Shown in pieces: positions 7,890 through 16,252 of a stretch of DNA of 40,410 nucleotides. The translations under genes and the position numbers were made by a program. Each line of letters starts with the position of its first letter. The stretch's first letter is position 1. Source of the DNA: Bacteroidota bacterium (GTDB taxonomy: Bacteria > Bacteroidota > Bacteroidia > Chitinophagales > Chitinophagaceae). The notes below the pieces were generated by a model. That model saw nothing but the letters and a program-made list of their open reading frames with translations, was not told the DNA's origin and searched no databases. The stretch spans positions 1 through 40,410 of the forward strand of contig JAUZNZ010000036.1 in the NCBI GenBank assembly GCA_030706735.1. Direction: 5' to 3'.

Positions 7890-9554
7890 ATGCGTTTGAA
7901 CAAAAATGCGACGGTTCTCTTGATAGCCGTGTTGGGTGCGCTCCTCTTTATCCCATTTCTCGGAAAAGTGCATTTGTTTGATTGGGATGAGATCAATTTT
8001 GCCGAATGCGCCCGGGAAATGATCAAAATGCATGATTATACCCGTGTTTATGTCAACTTCCACCCTTTTTGGGAAAAGCCTCCCATGTTCTTCTGGATGC
8101 AGACAGTCGGAATGCGATTGTTCGGCATTACGGAATTTGCCGCGCGATTTCCCAATGCAGTTTGTGGAATAGCGACCCTGGTCGTCCTTTTTCTGTGTGG
8201 CAGTAAGATCTATGACCGGAAATTCGGTATCCTATGGGCCCTGGCCTATGGCGGGTCGTTGTTTCCGAATCTGTACTTTAAGTCGGGCATCATCGATCCC
8301 TGGTTCAATCTGTTCATTTTTATTTCCCTTTACTGTTTTATTTTATACCACTGGCAGCGGAATGGATTTGATAAGCCCGGGTTGAAAAAGAAGCCGGTGA
8401 CCTATGTACTCTGGTCCGGCGTTTTCATGGGCCTGGCAATCCTGACAAAGGGACAGGTGGCTCTTCTGGTATTCTTGCTGGCGCTTGGGGTTTATCTGAT
8501 CTATAACCGGTTCAGGATCTTTTTCGGGTGGGGGCACGCCTTGCTGTTCCTGGTGGTGGCTGCGCTGGTGACCGCTACATGGTATGGTTATGAGACCGCC
8601 AAGAACGGCCCCTGGTTCATCACCCAGTTCCTTAAGTACCAATACCGTCTGCTGACAACGCATGACGCGGACCAAAAAGGATTCTTCGGCTATCACTATG
8701 TGGTGATCCTGATAGGTTGTTTTCCTGCTTCCCTGCTGGCCATTCCTTCTTTTTTCCGGTCCCGTTATGCTAATCGCTTCGATAAGGATTTCAAGATGTG
8801 GATGTTGATCCTTTTCTGGGTTGTCACTGTGTTATTCACCATCGTCCAGTCACGGATCATTCATTATTCCTCTCTGGCCTGGTTTCCGGTGACTTTTCTG
8901 GCAGCCAATACCTTATACAAATGGGAGCGTAATGAAATGGGGTATAAGAAATATGCAGGCGTCCTCATCGGCATTCTCGGGGGGATCGTCGCGCTGCTGC
9001 TGGTGGCTGCGCCATTCGTAGCCATGAATATCAAAAAGCTGATCCCGTATGTGCAGGACAAATTCGCGCAAGCCAATATGGAGGCGCAGGTCAATTGGAC
9101 AGGCTGGGAGTCCGTCATTGGGATCCTGCTGATCGTCACCATCGTCATTGGTATCCGCAGGCTACGGGCAGGCGATTATAATCTGGCAGCCTGGTCGCTA
9201 TTCAGCGGCACGGCACTGGTCATTTTTTTGGCCTCAGCCGTTATCGTTCCAAAGGTTGAAAGGTATTCGCAAGGCGCGGCGGTGGATTTTTTCACGCAAC
9301 GCCAGGGGGAAGACTGCTATTCCGTTGCGTTGGGCTATGGCAGTTATGCGCAATTGTTTTATACGCAGAAAGAACGGCCCACCAATCCGAATGCCGATAA
9401 CCTGGATTGGCTGCTCGCCGGCAATATCGATAAACCGGTCTATTTCGTATCCAAGGTGGACCGAATTGATAAGTACAAACAATACACTGAACTCAAGGAA
9501 TTATACCGCAAGAATGGTTTCGTTTTCCTGAAGAGAGAGGTGCCCGTAAAGTAG
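7890..9554 (+). CDS. Family 39 membrane glycosyltransferase (ArnT/PMT-like)
   Basis: A 554-residue polytopic membrane protein. The first periplasmic loop contains HLFDWDEINFAECAREM, with the Asp/Glu pair expected at the GT39 catalytic site, and WEKPPMFFWMQ follows in the same loop. About eleven hydrophobic segments run to residue 460 or so, then a soluble periplasmic tail of roughly 90 residues. Such enzymes take a sugar from a polyprenyl-phosphate donor and transfer it to lipid A, a glycan or protein in the periplasm. The preceding GT2 gene could make the donor. The gene ends 21 bp from the 3' end of the convergent 2OG oxygenase. Confidence 0.88.
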   Translation: MRLNKNATVLLIAVLGALLFIPFLGKVHLFDWDEINFAECAREMIKMHDYTRVYVNFHPFWEKPPMFFWMQTVGMRLFGITEFAARFPNAVCGIATLVVLFLCGSKIYDRKFGILWALAYGGSLFPNLYFKSGIIDPWFNLFIFISLYCFILYHWQRNGFDKPGLKKKPVTYVLWSGVFMGLAILTKGQVALLVFLLALGVYLIYNRFRIFFGWGHALLFLVVAALVTATWYGYETAKNGPWFITQFLKYQYRLLTTHDADQKGFFGYHYVVILIGCFPASLLAIPSFFRSRYANRFDKDFKMWMLILFWVVTVLFTIVQSRIIHYSSLAWFPVTFLAANTLYKWERNEMGYKKYAGVLIGILGGIVALLLVAAPFVAMNIKKLIPYVQDKFAQANMEAQVNWTGWESVIGILLIVTIVIGIRRLRAGDYNLAAWSLFSGTALVIFLASAVIVPKVERYSQGAAVDFFTQRQGEDCYSVALGYGSYAQLFYTQKERPTNPNADNLDWLLAGNIDKPVYFVSKVDRIDKYKQYTELKELYRKNGFVFLKREVPVK

Positions 9555-9575
9555 CGACGGACCCCAAGCAGAAGA

Positions 9576-10421
9576 CTACTTTTTCCTGCCGGAAAAAAAA
9601 CGAAGCAGGCCGCTCACAAATTTGTCGTTGGCGCCGAGTTTCCCCTTAATATTAGTATACAAGGCGACCATGGCGTTATCCAATTTTACGAAGAGTTTCT
9701 TCTTGCCTTCTCCCGGTCTTGCCTGATAATAAGTAGCCCTGCGGAAAGGTTTGTCTTCTTCGGTGTAATAATATAAGGCGATGCTCCTGCGGAAGCGGTC
9801 CTCCGGGCATGTCATCGGCTCTGGGTGGCCATGGAACGAATCCGCATCAGTATTGAAAATGACGCAACGATTGAAGACCGGTAATACTTTTTCCTCACAG
9901 GCATTCATCTTCTTATCCCATAATTCCAACTTTCCGCCCCACTCCTCCTTCCATCCCTTATTAAGGTACACCAGGACGTTAACCCGCCGCTGCCAGTTGC
10001 GATGGTGCGGATGCACGGTAAAGTCGGCATGGATGTTTAGAAAGCCTCCCCGTCCGCTCTGATGAATGCCCCCACCTTCCAGATAATCGTCTTTCATCAG
10101 CCCTTTGATGCCGGTCAACGCGCTGAGGAAATCCAGGAACTCCGGCGAATTCAACTCATTGATGGTTTCTTTGATCGTTTCAGGCAGGATATCGAGCTTG
10201 TTCAGCCCCCGTTTCTTTTCATTATAATGCTTGTAATTGATCCAGCCGTCCGTCTCATTCAACTTGTTGAACTCCCCGATGCACTCATCCAATGTGTCGG
10301 GGTCAAGAAAATTCTCCAGAACGATATGGGGGTAGGGGCTTGCCGATTGATAGCGCTTGCTCAATTCAGGGAGGCGGTCATTCCAAGCCGCATAATCGAA
10401 TATTTGAGTCTGGGTCTTCAT
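9576..10421 (-). CDS. 2-oxoglutarate/Fe(II)-dependent oxygenase (prolyl-4-hydroxylase-like)
   Basis: The 281-residue protein carries the double-stranded beta-helix signature: His131-x-Asp133 (NIHADF), the distal His197 (SFHGHP) and a following Arg/Ser pair near 212-213 (RRSIALYYY) that should bind 2-oxoglutarate. This places it in the 2OG-FeII_Oxy_3 type of small hydroxylases. Similar genes often lie near surface-polysaccharide loci in bacteria, but the substrate is unknown. It is not a PhnY-type enzyme, which belongs to the PhyH branch, so I do not link it to the phosphonate operon. It is transcribed away from the serine hydrolase gene and has its own strong promoter. Confidence 0.85.
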   Translation of the reverse strand: MKTQTQIFDYAAWNDRLPELSKRYQSASPYPHIVLENFLDPDTLDECIGEFNKLNETDGWINYKHYNEKKRGLNKLDILPETIKETINELNSPEFLDFLSALTGIKGLMKDDYLEGGGIHQSGRGGFLNIHADFTVHPHHRNWQRRVNVLVYLNKGWKEEWGGKLELWDKKMNACEEKVLPVFNRCVIFNTDADSFHGHPEPMTCPEDRFRRSIALYYYTEEDKPFRRATYYQARPGEGKKKLFVKLDNAMVALYTNIKGKLGANDKFVSGLLRFFSGRKK

Positions 10422-10438
10422 TGCTGGATTTTACTGGG

Positions 10439-10468
10439 CAAAGATACCCCCTGCCCCGGTGGATACAA
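10439..10468 (-). promoter_or_regulatory. Bacteroidota-type promoter (TTTG-N18/19-TATCTTTG) for the 2OG oxygenase
   Basis: Read on the reverse strand, TTG (10468-10466, within a run of T) is followed after 19 nt by TATCTTTG (10446-10439), a perfect -7 box. Transcription should begin near 10432, giving a leader of only about ten bases before the ATG at 10421. Confidence 0.65.
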
Positions 10469-10544
10469 AAAAAAGATCGGAAGTCGGCCAGTAAATGGGT
10501 GGAGATCAAGTACATTAGCTAACTCAACCGCCAAATGCATTCAT

Positions 10545-11816
10545 ATGAGAAAGATCGTTTTTTCCTTCCTGGTTCTAGCCTTTCTGACCAGCAGTCATGA
10601 GGTCTCTGCCCAAACCATCGCCAGCAAGGCGCCGCCGGATCCGACCGTGAACTATGACAGGCTCTCCCGCATGGATGGCCTGATACAGGGTTATATCGAC
10701 AAGGGATGGCTGAATGGGATGGTTGTGCTTGTCGTAAAGGACAATCAGGTGGTAAAATATAAGGCGTTCGGGTATGCCGATCTCGAATCGAAAAAACCTA
10801 TGGCACCGGACGCTCTCTTTCGGCTAGCCTCTCAAACGAAGGCCATTGTCAGCGCCGGCATCCTGACCCTTTGGGAGGAAGGGAAGTTCTCCCTCGACGA
10901 ACCGATCTCGGATTTTATTCCTGCGTTTGCGCATCCGAAGGTAATGGACAAATTTAACCCGGCCGACTCGAGCTATACGACCATACCTGCCAAGAGGGAA
11001 ATCACCTTCAGGGACCTCCTGACGCATACGTCGGGTCTGGATTACCCGGGCATCGGCAGCGAAAGAATGCGGGCGATCTACGAAAAGGCGGGTATCCCTT
11101 CTGGCCTGGGGAACATAGACCGTGATCTCAACGAGCGGATGAACGCCCTGGCCAGGCTCCCGCTTGCTCACCAGCCCGGTGAAAAATGGACCTACGGACT
11201 GAGTGTGGATCTGCTGGGTTGCCTGATCGAGATCATCAGCGGGAAAGACCTGGAAACGTTCCTGCATGACCGGATATTTGCACCACTGGGTATGCATGAT
11301 ACGTATTTCAATGTTCCTGCTTCGAAGGCAGGTCGTCTTGCAACGGTATATACCGAGGATTCGCTGCATCATGTGATCCGCTGGGCCAGCAATCATTTTG
11401 GGATCGATCCTGCTTATCCATTGCAGCCCAAACATTATTTTTCCGGAGGCGCGGGTCTGACCGGTTCGGCCTTCGATTATGCCGTCTTTCTCCAGATGTT
11501 GCTCAATGGAGGCAGGTACAATGGCGTACAGGTACTGGCGCCAAGGACCGTTCAGCTTATGACCAGCGGCCAACTTGATTTCATGTTCAATGGGAGGGAC
11601 AATTTTGGGCTGGGCTTCGGAGTAACGAGCGAGAAGTCAGCCACCAGAGAGCCCAGGAACGCGGGTTCTTTTTCCTGGGGGGGCTATTTCGGAACCACCT
11701 ATTGGGCCGACCCGAAGGCAAAGATGGTCGTATTGATCATGACGCAACAGACGCCGAACAGTCATGGAGAGCTGACCGGCAGAGTGGAGCAACTGATCTA
11801 CCAGAGTCTAAAGTAA
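10545..11816 (+). CDS. Secreted serine hydrolase, class C beta-lactamase/esterase fold
   Basis: From the ATG at 10545 the protein has 423 residues and a signal peptide cut near VSAQ (residues 20-23). The catalytic Ser96-x-x-Lys99 lies in RLASQTKAIV, HTSGLDYPG follows near residue 165, and a Tyr (WTYGLSVDLLG) fills the second motif. A GGYFGT segment near the end stands in for the KTG box. These are marks of the serine beta-lactamase-like 'penicillin-binding protein 4*/EstB' group, which includes periplasmic esterases, peptidases and amidases; true beta-lactamase activity is not implied. The longer open frame that begins near 10062 on the same strand is antisense to the oxygenase gene and is not part of the protein. 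Its stop codon directly abuts the kinase stop codon on the other strand. Confidence 0.87.
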   Translation: MRKIVFSFLVLAFLTSSHEVSAQTIASKAPPDPTVNYDRLSRMDGLIQGYIDKGWLNGMVVLVVKDNQVVKYKAFGYADLESKKPMAPDALFRLASQTKAIVSAGILTLWEEGKFSLDEPISDFIPAFAHPKVMDKFNPADSSYTTIPAKREITFRDLLTHTSGLDYPGIGSERMRAIYEKAGIPSGLGNIDRDLNERMNALARLPLAHQPGEKWTYGLSVDLLGCLIEIISGKDLETFLHDRIFAPLGMHDTYFNVPASKAGRLATVYTEDSLHHVIRWASNHFGIDPAYPLQPKHYFSGGAGLTGSAFDYAVFLQMLLNGGRYNGVQVLAPRTVQLMTSGQLDFMFNGRDNFGLGFGVTSEKSATREPRNAGSFSWGGYFGTTYWADPKAKMVVLIMTQQTPNSHGELTGRVEQLIYQSLK

Positions 11817-12866
11817 TTAATCTCTCCTGGACTCAAGGGTGAATCCTACCGTGGTACCGACGTCGGGTGTACTGCGCACATGGATCGACTGTCCATGCGC
11901 CTCGATGATGTGCTTACAGATCGCCAGCCCCAGGCCCGTCCCCCCTTTATCCCGGCTTCTGGCCGCATCAGTACGGTAAAAACGCTCGAATATCCGAAGC
12001 AGGTGCTCCTCGTCGATCCCGATGCCGTCGTCGCTGACCTCGATCAGGATATTCCTCTCATCGATCTTGTAAATGCTTGCCACGATACTGCCACCCGTTT
12101 TCCCGTACTTTGCGGCATTCTCGATGAGGTTGGTCAATACCATCCGGATCTTTTCCTTGTCGGCGAATACGGTGACGGGCGATTCACAACCCTTTTTGAT
12201 AAAGGCACGAATGCGGCGCTCCTGTAATTTGATGGATAGGGATTCGCTGATCTCACGGATCAGATCCTGAATAACAAAGTTCTGCTTGTATAACAGCTGC
12301 TCCCCACGCTCCAACCTGGAGATCTCGTCCAGATCATTCATAAGGTTCACCAGCCTGTCCACATTGCGGGCCGCATTTTCCAGGAATTTTTTTCGGATCT
12401 CCGGGTCATCCATGGCACCGCTCAATAACGTATCGACATAGCCCTGAATGGCAAATATGGGCGTCTTGAATTCATGGGCGAGGTTTTGCAGGAATTCCTT
12501 CCGGTAGGCCTCGTTCTTTTTCAGCAACTCGATCTCTTCATTCCGCTTTTCCCCCCATTTTTCAACATCTTCACGTACTTCGTCAATGCTTTTTTGAGGC
12601 AGGATGTATTTGAAATACACCTCTTCTTTTCTTGTGGCCTTGGTCTGATGGATCAGCTTATAGATCAGCTTTATTTTTCTGTAAATGAACTTTTCAAGGG
12701 TGAACCGGATCAGCCCGTAACTGCCGGAAAAAACGATGGCGAGCGATACCAGGCCGACCAGCCAGTTCCCGGTCAGGGCATATATACCCAGGGCGACAGG
12801 CGCCGCCAGCAGACCGGCAGTACGTGCCGAAAGCTGCTTGGGGGATAGGTTTTTGGTGGAAGCCAT
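11817..12866 (-). CDS. Sensor histidine kinase (PhoR-like, minimal sensor)
   Basis: A 349-residue HisKA/HATPase kinase. Two membrane segments at about residues 16-32 and 35-53 are joined by only a few residues, so there is almost no periplasmic sensor domain. A charged helical linker follows, then the phosphoacceptor His131 in LAHEFKTP, the N box LTNLIENAAKYGK, and the ATP-lid glycine boxes VSDDGIGID and GGTGLGLAICKHI. It is the second gene of a two-gene operon, 8 bp after the response regulator on the reverse strand. The organisation resembles PhoB/PhoR of Bacteroidota, but without a PAS domain the signal remains open; input through the membrane segments or a partner protein is likely. Confidence 0.92.
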   Translation of the reverse strand: MASTKNLSPKQLSARTAGLLAAPVALGIYALTGNWLVGLVSLAIVFSGSYGLIRFTLEKFIYRKIKLIYKLIHQTKATRKEEVYFKYILPQKSIDEVREDVEKWGEKRNEEIELLKKNEAYRKEFLQNLAHEFKTPIFAIQGYVDTLLSGAMDDPEIRKKFLENAARNVDRLVNLMNDLDEISRLERGEQLLYKQNFVIQDLIREISESLSIKLQERRIRAFIKKGCESPVTVFADKEKIRMVLTNLIENAAKYGKTGGSIVASIYKIDERNILIEVSDDGIGIDEEHLLRIFERFYRTDAARSRDKGGTGLGLAICKHIIEAHGQSIHVRSTPDVGTTVGFTLESRRD

Positions 12867-12874
12867 CCCGCAAA

Positions 12875-13555
12875 TTAGAGATTAAACTTGTATCCTACGC
12901 CTTTAACGGTGGTAATGCAGTCCAGCCCCAGTTTTTGGCGGATCTTACGGATGTGGACGTCGATGGTACGGTCGCCGACGATGACCTCATTGCCCCATAC
13001 CTGGTTCAGGATCTCGTTGCGCAAAAAAACCCTGCCCGGGCGTGAAGCTAGTAAGTACAGGAGTTCGAATTCCTTCTTTGCCAGGGTAATATCATTGGCA
13101 TCGACCGTTACTTCGAATTTGGCAGGGTCGATCGTCAGGTTTTCGATCTTCAGGACCGTGTCTTCCGGTTCTTTGGTGACGCGGCGAAACAGCGCATTTA
13201 CCCGACTGGTCAGTACTTTGGGGCTGATCGGCTTGTTCACATAGTCGTCGGCGCCCGTTTCCAATCCCCGGATATGGGAGCCCTCATCGCTCAATGCGGT
13301 CAGGAAAATGATCAGGGTCTCTTTGAAAGTGGGCTGCGACCGGAGGATCTCGCAGACCTCCACGCCGTTCTTCTTGGGCATCATGATGTCCAGGATGATC
13401 AGGTCAGGCCGGGTTACCCTGGCCTTACCGATCGCCTCATCCCCATCCCTGGCTGTAATCACGTCGTAGCCTTCCCGGGTAAGGTTATATTGAATGATCT
13501 CCAATATATCAGGTTCATCGTCAGCGATCAATATCTTCTTGCCCTTGGATTCCAT
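12875..13555 (-). CDS. OmpR/PhoB-family response regulator
   Basis: The 226-residue protein has a receiver domain with the acidic pocket (Asp12, Asp13), phosphoacceptor Asp56 in LIILDIMMP, the switch Thr in IFLTALS and Lys in YVNKPIS, followed by a winged-helix DNA-binding domain ending in DVHIRKIRQKLG and GVGYKFNL. It is the first gene of the operon with the kinase and should be phosphorylated by it. Regulon unknown; phosphate control is possible by resemblance to PhoB but nothing in the window proves it. Confidence 0.93.
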   Translation of the reverse strand: MESKGKKILIADDEPDILEIIQYNLTREGYDVITARDGDEAIGKARVTRPDLIILDIMMPKKNGVEVCEILRSQPTFKETLIIFLTALSDEGSHIRGLETGADDYVNKPISPKVLTSRVNALFRRVTKEPEDTVLKIENLTIDPAKFEVTVDANDITLAKKEFELLYLLASRPGRVFLRNEILNQVWGNEVIVGDRTIDVHIRKIRQKLGLDCITTVKGVGYKFNL

Positions 13556-13574
13556 GTATTGGGAATAATTTACG

Positions 13575-13582
13575 CAAACCTA
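13575..13582 (-). promoter_or_regulatory. -7 box TAGGTTTG before the response regulator
   Basis: Reverse-strand perfect TAnnTTTG, 19 nt upstream of the ATG at 13555. The nearest TTTG upstream is 26 nt away, outside the preferred spacing, so only the -7 element is convincing. Confidence 0.4.
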
Positions 13583-13828
13583 ATCGAAATACGGCGTAGA
13601 GCCGGTTGCAAAAAGGTAGTTCACAATTTCTTAATATAGAAATAATGTTGCCGGATCGACGTTCATACTGGGCTGCCGAGTGCCATCCCCTGCAGCCGCA
13701 AGGGCATATCCTGCTCTTGCCAGATGAGCGGGAAAGCCATACCGGTTTATGGACCGTCGAACCGGGATGATACATGTAGCTTAATATCAATTACTTAGTT
13801 TTCAGTAGCTTTGGCCTTTCTTTGGTAG

Positions 13829-13836
13829 TATTTTTG
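13829..13836 (+). promoter_or_regulatory. -7 box TATTTTTG before the orphan secreted protein gene
   Basis: A perfect TAnnTTTG element 26 nt before the ATG at 13863, giving an expected leader of roughly 20 nt. Confidence 0.42.
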
Positions 13837-13862
13837 CGTATGGCTATCGACGCCAGTTGATT

Positions 13863-16097
13863 ATGATTAAATCTATACCATCCTTTCTTGCGTATACCCT
13901 GGCCGGCGCTGCCGTCGTATTGGTTTGCGTCCAGGCATCTGCCCAGAATAATGCCTATCCCTATAAGGTCGCACAGGATCGTATGTTATGGCATGACAAC
14001 GTGGACAGAGAGCAAAAGCGGCTATTAGGCCTGGGTGGGAATAAATCCGATAGTCTCATCAGATTGGTCAAGGACGAAAATGTCAACCTTCAGATCACGG
14101 ATGCGCTCATCCGGCAGGTCGATGAATTGCAGGAAGGTATCGAATTCGATTCCACGCTCAATACCAATAATAAGAAACGTTATCTGAGAGGCCTTGAGTT
14201 CCTGCTGCGTGGGTATGAAGGGGGCTTAGACCGTCATTCGATTCAACCCTCTATGGCCCCGGCATTGGTGGAAGCATATAAAGACGCCATGGAACTGGAT
14301 AAAAAGGGCTTGAGCATCGAGCCCGTCATTGAAGGGAACAGCTATGGCGTGGGGATGGCGCTGGTCGACTGCTTCTTATTGCCATATGAAAACGTCGGGA
14401 TCAAGCCGTCCCGCCTCGTACTTATCCGGAAATATTGCGAACTGCATCAGGGATCGATCATGGATGTGTTACGTCAGAATCCGGATCTGCCGTTTGCCGA
14501 TAGTCTGATCATCGTGGCCGGTCACCGGGACATCCGTCAGCTATATGATTTTGCGGCTGCTTCGAATGGTCTGGGTTGGCGCATTCGCAATAGCAAGGAT
14601 TCCGTTGTGCATATGGTGGCCTTGATGGCCACCAGCAAGAGCGGGCAATTGTACTTCCCCTTCCTGGACAATCTGGTGAAAGGCAGGACCTCCCTGGAAG
14701 AAATAGATAAGGTTAAAGGAGATGACATGAACTATTATCATCTTCTGGTTCGGACCCGCCAGGATTATGCCTTGCGGGTATTGGAGAAGGACACTCCGTT
14801 GGAGATGAATGCGCTTACCGATATGCTGGAGAAGAAGGGAAAGGAGATCTTCGTTCGTGAAATAAACGCGCTTCACACGGTAGAAAACCCTGCGGTACGG
14901 TTTAAGGTCTTGGATCCCTTGTCCCCGGTCGAACTTTACTACCTGATCGTATTGAGTGAAGATGAAATTTATACCTCAAGCTATCTTGGGGTTTATGATC
15001 GTATTTTTCAGCGAATGGCGGCGCCGTTCGGGGACAGCCTTCTGCTGCAGGTGCATGGAGATTATTTCCGCAAGTTCATCAAGATGGCTGCGGCCTACAA
15101 TAAGCTGGATCATTTCCTTGGCACGATGGACAGGCAGAATGCGGGCACGGTAATGAGGTCCTTCATCATTCATCTGGAAAATGCGAATGAGGAAGAGGCA
15201 GTAGACGTGGCCGATTCCTACAGCAGTATTTTTGAAAAGAATCCCACGCTGGCCAGGTTCATTCTTGATGAGGTGAAAGCGAACTATGAGAAGAACAAAT
15301 TGGCTGCGAATAAAAAGGGGATTATTATTTATAAGCTGCTCCAAACTCTCTTCGAATCTGCGGATACCACCACGAAAACAGATCTGTCCGCGAGCCTGGG
15401 GATCCCGCCGGTGTATAAGGTAGACTATCATTCCCTGGCGGACGACAGCGGCCGGGTGGTGCAACAGGTCTTCTTCTATGGGGATAAGGATAAGGACGGG
15501 CAGAATTCCTATGCCGATTTCATGGCTCTTTTCCATGCCCGGCCGGGGACCAAACCCGAATGGAAGGTCACCGAGAATCCGCAATGGACAACCATTACGT
15601 CGATCAGGGGCCGACCCGTCCTGATCTTTGCCAACAAGCCCCTGCTCGGCGACGACGATCCGGATGATAAGGCGCAGAAGGCGCTGGGCACATACCTGGT
15701 CGACCATCACCTGAAGCCTACCATCGTCATTCACCGTGGACATAGCTATCATGTCAAATACACCATCGGTCAAATGGCGCCGACTGCCCGCATCGTCGTA
15801 CTCGGTTCCTGCGGAGGATATAACAATCTTAGTGAGGTGCTGAAGATCAATGAAGATGCACATATCATCTCATCCAAGCAGGTGGGGACCAAGACGGTCA
15901 ATGAACCGATCCTGCAAGCGATCAACAATACCCTCCTGGCCGGGAAGGATATCGAATGGTTGCCCATGTGGAAAGAATTGAGCGCCCGCTTTCAGAATGA
16001 CTTGCCGGCAAAGGAAAAATTCGACGACTATATTCCACCATACAAGAATCTTGGGGCGATCTTCATCAAAGCGTACAGAAAGGCCATGGCAGAATAA
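13863..16097 (+). CDS. Large secreted protein of unknown function with a possible caspase-like (clan CD) C-terminal domain
   Basis: I do not recognise a named family. From the ATG at 13863 the protein has 744 residues; a TTG six bases upstream is an alternative start. A signal peptide ends near VQASAQ (about residue 28). Residues 30-500 look alpha-helical with no evident repeat. Around residue 542 there is a DKDKDGQNSYADF loop that resembles an EF-hand/dockerin calcium site with Asp in place of the final Glu. Two strand-like segments then end in candidate catalytic residues: TIVIHRGHSYH (His624 or His627) and IVVLGSCGGYNN (Cys650). Hydrophobic strand-His-Gly and strand-GSCGG patterns are what caspase, gingipain and CHAT-like peptidases show. 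The His-Cys distance (23-26 residues) is short for the clan, so this is a hypothesis. The stop is followed at once by a reverse-oriented 7-bp repeat array. Confidence 0.7.
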   Translation: MIKSIPSFLAYTLAGAAVVLVCVQASAQNNAYPYKVAQDRMLWHDNVDREQKRLLGLGGNKSDSLIRLVKDENVNLQITDALIRQVDELQEGIEFDSTLNTNNKKRYLRGLEFLLRGYEGGLDRHSIQPSMAPALVEAYKDAMELDKKGLSIEPVIEGNSYGVGMALVDCFLLPYENVGIKPSRLVLIRKYCELHQGSIMDVLRQNPDLPFADSLIIVAGHRDIRQLYDFAAASNGLGWRIRNSKDSVVHMVALMATSKSGQLYFPFLDNLVKGRTSLEEIDKVKGDDMNYYHLLVRTRQDYALRVLEKDTPLEMNALTDMLEKKGKEIFVREINALHTVENPAVRFKVLDPLSPVELYYLIVLSEDEIYTSSYLGVYDRIFQRMAAPFGDSLLLQVHGDYFRKFIKMAAAYNKLDHFLGTMDRQNAGTVMRSFIIHLENANEEEAVDVADSYSSIFEKNPTLARFILDEVKANYEKNKLAANKKGIIIYKLLQTLFESADTTTKTDLSASLGIPPVYKVDYHSLADDSGRVVQQVFFYGDKDKDGQNSYADFMALFHARPGTKPEWKVTENPQWTTITSIRGRPVLIFANKPLLGDDDPDDKAQKALGTYLVDHHLKPTIVIHRGHSYHVKYTIGQMAPTARIVVLGSCGGYNNLSEVLKINEDAHIISSKQVGTKTVNEPILQAINNTLLAGKDIEWLPMWKELSARFQNDLPAKEKFDDYIPPYKNLGAIFIKAYRKAMAE

Positions 16098-16099
16098 CG

Positions 16100-16127
16100 G
16101 CAAGCTTTGAGCCACAAGCGGCAAGCT
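16100..16127 (-). repeat. Degenerate heptamer array (NGCTTGY), reverse orientation
   Basis: Four contiguous 7-bp units start at 16100, 16107, 16114 and 16121. Read on the reverse strand they are AGCTTGC, CGCTTGT, GGCTCAA and AGCTTGC. The array begins 3 nt after the stop of the orphan gene. An 11-bp part (16117-16127) is a perfect inverted copy of 16237-16247 in the next array. Confidence 0.65.
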
Positions 16128-16189
16128 CCGGGCCCCGGCACCAGCAGCGATCAATCCACAGGCGGCAACATCAAATTGATACTTATATG

Positions 16190-16197
16190 TATTTTTG
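16190..16197 (+). promoter_or_regulatory. -7 box TATTTTTG before the ABC exporter
   Basis: Perfect TAnnTTTG. Transcription from it would start near 16204, just before the forward heptamer array, which would then form nearly the whole 5' leader. Confidence 0.45.
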
Positions 16198-16214
16198 TCA
16201 TCTAAATTAAATCT

Positions 16215-16249
16215 GGCTTGCAGCTGGTTGCTTGCGGCTTGCCGCTTTT
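16215..16249 (+). repeat. Degenerate heptamer array (NGCTTGY) in the leader of the ABC exporter
   Basis: Five in-phase 7-bp units: GGCTTGC, AGCTGGT, TGCTTGC, GGCTTGC and CGCTTTT. The array ends 3 nt before the ATG at 16253, so it covers the ribosome-binding region. The last two units followed by a T run could also fold with the reverse array 110 bp upstream. Confidence 0.65.
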
Positions 16250-16252
16250 TTT

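Larger units (their letters stand above)
13556..13862. other. Divergent intergenic region between the response regulator and the 744-residue orphan
   Basis: About 300 bp without a coding signal. It holds a reverse-strand -7 box TAGGTTTG (13582-13575) about 20 nt before the regulator start and a forward -7 box TATTTTTG (13829-13836) before the orphan gene. A TTTG at 13810-13813 lies 15 nt from the forward box, which is closer than usual. I see no hairpin or repeat in the middle. Confidence 0.5.

Noticed and set aside
9576-10421. The 2OG oxygenase as the missing PhnY partner of the PhnZ-like enzyme.
   Set aside because: Its HxD...H and RxS motifs and context fit the small prolyl-hydroxylase-like group, not the PhyH group, and it has its own promoter on the other strand.
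10062-10544. Long forward open frame that would add about 160 residues before the serine hydrolase.
   Set aside because: It lies antisense to the 2OG oxygenase gene and the secretion signal peptide starts only at the ATG at 10545.
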